Made by a program: the position numbers and the translations under genes. Shown piece by piece: positions 37,210-39,071 of a stretch of 39,071 nucleotides of DNA. Below the pieces are notes generated by a model, which made no database searches, was not told the origin of the DNA, and saw only the letters and a program-made list of their open reading frames with translations. How positions within the stretch are numbered: the first letter of the stretch is position 1; the number at the start of each line of letters is the position of its first letter. The DNA comes from Candidatus Omnitrophota bacterium (GTDB lineage Bacteria > Omnitrophota > Gorgyraeia > JABMRN01), in contig JAQVOV010000004.1 of NCBI GenBank assembly GCA_028702395.1, positions 1 to 39,071 of the forward strand. The letters run 5' to 3'.

Positions 37210-37247
37210 TTATTGTCTCCTATTTTAATCATTAAACCTTAAGCGTT

Positions 37248-37490
37248 AATAGTAAGTTAATATGACCTATGAATTGTTATCAGGGGTTTTGCCACGAGCT
37301 ATGAGTCTCGCGCTACGCGCTATTGGAACGTCCTAAACGATGTTTTTGTAGAGGCGAAAATTTTTTTCGACCCTACTATTCAAAGATTTTTGAACGATCA
37401 TTATGCTCGCTGTACGCAGCTCGAAGCAGGTGGCTTAACTTAATCTAGGACGTTCCATCCTTTTTACTTTTTACTTTTACCTTTTTACTT
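37248..37490. repeat. Nested element: inner CGAGCnn arms, outer right CTTTTTA array
   Basis: Inner left GCCACGAGCTATGAGTCTCGCGCTACGCGCTAT, core TGGAACGTCCTAAA, inner right GCTCGCTGTACGCAGCTCGAAGCAGGTGGC; outer right CTTTTTA|CTTTTTA|CTTTTAC|CTTTTTA|CTT. Confidence 0.88.
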
Positions 37491-37502
37491 ATGCACATCC
37501 TA

Positions 37503-38138
37503 CTAACTCTCATATCCCACCGGAACAAAATACAATGGCACTTCGTTCTCAGGTAACTCCAATAGTTTAACTGCTTTATCATCATTGAAAGCTCCAACAG
37601 GCACTGATCCTAATCCAAGTGAAACTGCCTGTAAATGTAGATTTTCCGCAGCATGACCAACTTCCATATCAACATACCTTACTCCACGTTGTCCATAACG
37701 TGATGTAACTCTTTCGTATACAGCACAAAATATCACTATTATCGGCGCTTGATCAAAAAAACCTTGCGCTGAAAGATCTTTTCTTACATCTTTACTGTTT
37801 TTTTGAACAAGTTTGTTTTCTTGCGGAACATATTTGAAAAGACCATCTTTTGTTGCTAAATAGAGCTCTAAGGGAAATCTTGCTCCTGCTGAAGGTGAGG
37901 TCCTAAATCCTCTTTCATTGGTTATTCCTTGTGCGGACCATAAAAGCTGTGATATTTGTTCTAATGAAAGTTCTTTTTCTGAATAATTACGAATAGACCT
38001 TCTTGTTTGAAGAGTTTCTTCTAATGATATATTACCTTTTAAAGATGGTGCAGGCAATTTTATCTCTTTCATTACATCCTCCGCTATAGCAACATAAGGC
38101 AGGGTTAAAAGTGAAATAATCAATATCAACTTTTTCAT
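37503..38138 (-). CDS. Exported SagB/nitroreductase-family protein
   Basis: Signal peptide MKKLILIISLLTLPYVAIA; LEETLQTRRSIRNYSEKELSLEQISQLLWSAQGITN, RTSPSAGARFPLELYLA, GHAAENLHLQAVSLGLGSVPVGAF. Confidence 0.85.
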   Translation of the reverse strand: MKKLILIISLLTLPYVAIAEDVMKEIKLPAPSLKGNISLEETLQTRRSIRNYSEKELSLEQISQLLWSAQGITNERGFRTSPSAGARFPLELYLATKDGLFKYVPQENKLVQKNSKDVRKDLSAQGFFDQAPIIVIFCAVYERVTSRYGQRGVRYVDMEVGHAAENLHLQAVSLGLGSVPVGAFNDDKAVKLLELPENEVPLYFVPVGYES

Positions 38139-38155
38139 TTCAACCTCCTTTTTTA

Positions 38156-38465
38156 TCTAAACATAAAGGATCTACTAACAAATGTGACACTTTATCTAAA
38201 AACTCATTTAGGACGTTCCACTCTTTTATCTTTTATCTTTTGTCTTTTATCTTTTGTCTTATTCAGTATCCCCTTACGTAAGTTGCCCTATCATTTTAGT
38301 CACGGCAAAGTTGTCTAAAACATAAAGAATCTACTAGCAAATGTTACACTTTATCTAAAAACTCATTTAGGACGTTCCACTCTTTTATCTTTTATCTTTT
38401 ATCTTTTGTCTTATTCAGTATCCCCTTAGGTAAGCTGTCCTATCATTTTAGTCACGGCAAAGTTG
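38156..38465. repeat. Tandem duplication (158 bp + 152 bp) containing TTTTATC heptads and the 3' end of ORF 38426..38710
   Basis: 38156-38313 and 38314-38465 align end to end; differ by a few substitutions and heptad copy number. Confidence 0.93.
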
Positions 38466-38710
38466 ATAAGCTTCCAATCTTCCTGACTATGTATAGCAAA
38501 TTTTTGTTTTCTTTTCCACTGATCACCTTTCATTTGCCACAAATAAAAGCATACCTGTTTTCTTCCATAGCTTTCCAATAGGACTACTGCTGACCACCAG
38601 CCAAACCTTTTGTTAATTGTTGCATAATCTAACACCTTTAATGGTGGAATGATCGGCAACTTTTCATTTTCATTTTTTTCTCTTTCAAGAATTTCATTTG
38701 CAGCCATCAA
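38426..38710 (-). CDS. Hypothetical protein
   Basis: 94 aa ORF with good spacing; its 3' end is duplicated downstream (see findings). Confidence 0.6.
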   Translation of the reverse strand: MMAANEILEREKNENEKLPIIPPLKVLDYATINKRFGWWSAVVLLESYGRKQVCFYLWQMKGDQWKRKQKFAIHSQEDWKLINFAVTKMIGQLT

Positions 38711-38723
38711 ACACCTCCTTTTT

Positions 38724-38818
38724 CGAGCAGCGAGCCACGAGTCGCGAGCTCCGAGCTTTACAAGAATTCTAAATTTTCATTAAGAGCACGAAGCTCGCTG
38801 CGCGTAACTCGTGGCTAA
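38724..38818. repeat. Paired-arm heptad element (CGAGnnn words)
   Basis: Left CGAGCAG|CGAGCCA|CGAGTCG|CGAGCTC|CGAGCTT; right rev-comp TTAGCCA|CGAGTTA|CGCGCAG|CGAGCTT|CGTGC. Confidence 0.92.
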
Positions 38819-39048
38819 TATCTGTTTTTTTTCAATAGCGTTTCACATTGCGGACATTTTGAGAACTCATCATCTTTTGAATCCACATAAACATTTGCGC
38901 AAATATGGCATTTCCACATATAATCATTATCTGATCTGAGAACGATCTCTTTTCTCTTGTATCCAGAAAACAACCAATATCCTAAGACCAAAATAACATT
39001 GAAAAACAGATAAAGAAAAATTGCCGTTGAGATATTCACTTTTAACAT
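38815..39048 (-). CDS. Small membrane protein with C-terminal zinc-ribbon-like motif
   Basis: 77 aa; one TM, then MWKCHICANVYVDSKDDEFSKCPQC. Confidence 0.6.
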   Translation of the reverse strand: MLKVNISTAIFLYLFFNVILVLGYWLFSGYKRKEIVLRSDNDYMWKCHICANVYVDSKDDEFSKCPQCETLLKKNRY

Positions 39049-39071
39049 CTTAGGGCACCTGAACTTTCAAG

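Noticed and set aside
1-39071. tRNA, rRNA, phage or IS transposase genes
   Set aside because: None recognised on either strand.

Overview
The window is a densely packed, almost entirely minus-strand block that looks like bacterial chromosome from an uncultivated Gram-negative-type lineage. Gene order and repeat style suggest something Omnitrophota-like, but this is a low-confidence inference. From right to left it encodes a type IV pilus module (pilMNO, a pilP-like gene, secretin, RNase G, large prepilin-like proteins), rplU-rpmA-obgE-proB-proA-nadD, a small orphan peptide, yggS-proC-yggT-yggU, mtnP, ileS-dksA-lspA-lgt-rluD-aroA, mreBCD-PBP2-rodA, then pilT, an MshEN protein and pilB, which runs off the left edge and is absent from the ORF track. 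The most striking feature is in the gaps between genes. At least 15 intergenic regions carry degenerate short-word arrays, mostly with a 7-nt period (for example CGAGnnn, TCAGCnn, CTAGTGA, CGTAnGT, GTTATCT, CTTTTTA). These are usually arranged as two inverted arms around a core resembling TGGAACGTCCTAAAT...ATTTAGGACGTTCCA. The word differs from locus to locus, but the two arms of one locus usually match each other. Some elements are nested, some have one arm or mismatched arms, and several overlap the upstream gene's stop codon. A second palindrome family (GTAGGGGCG...CGCCCCTAC) is interspersed, with a 20-bp CCTGCCTGCCGGCAGGCAGG palindrome inserted at one site. Two core genes are interrupted: proB at an A7 slippery-type run exactly between its kinase and PUA domains, and rng by a single in-frame TAA. 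All calls come from reading the sequence; no searches were run.
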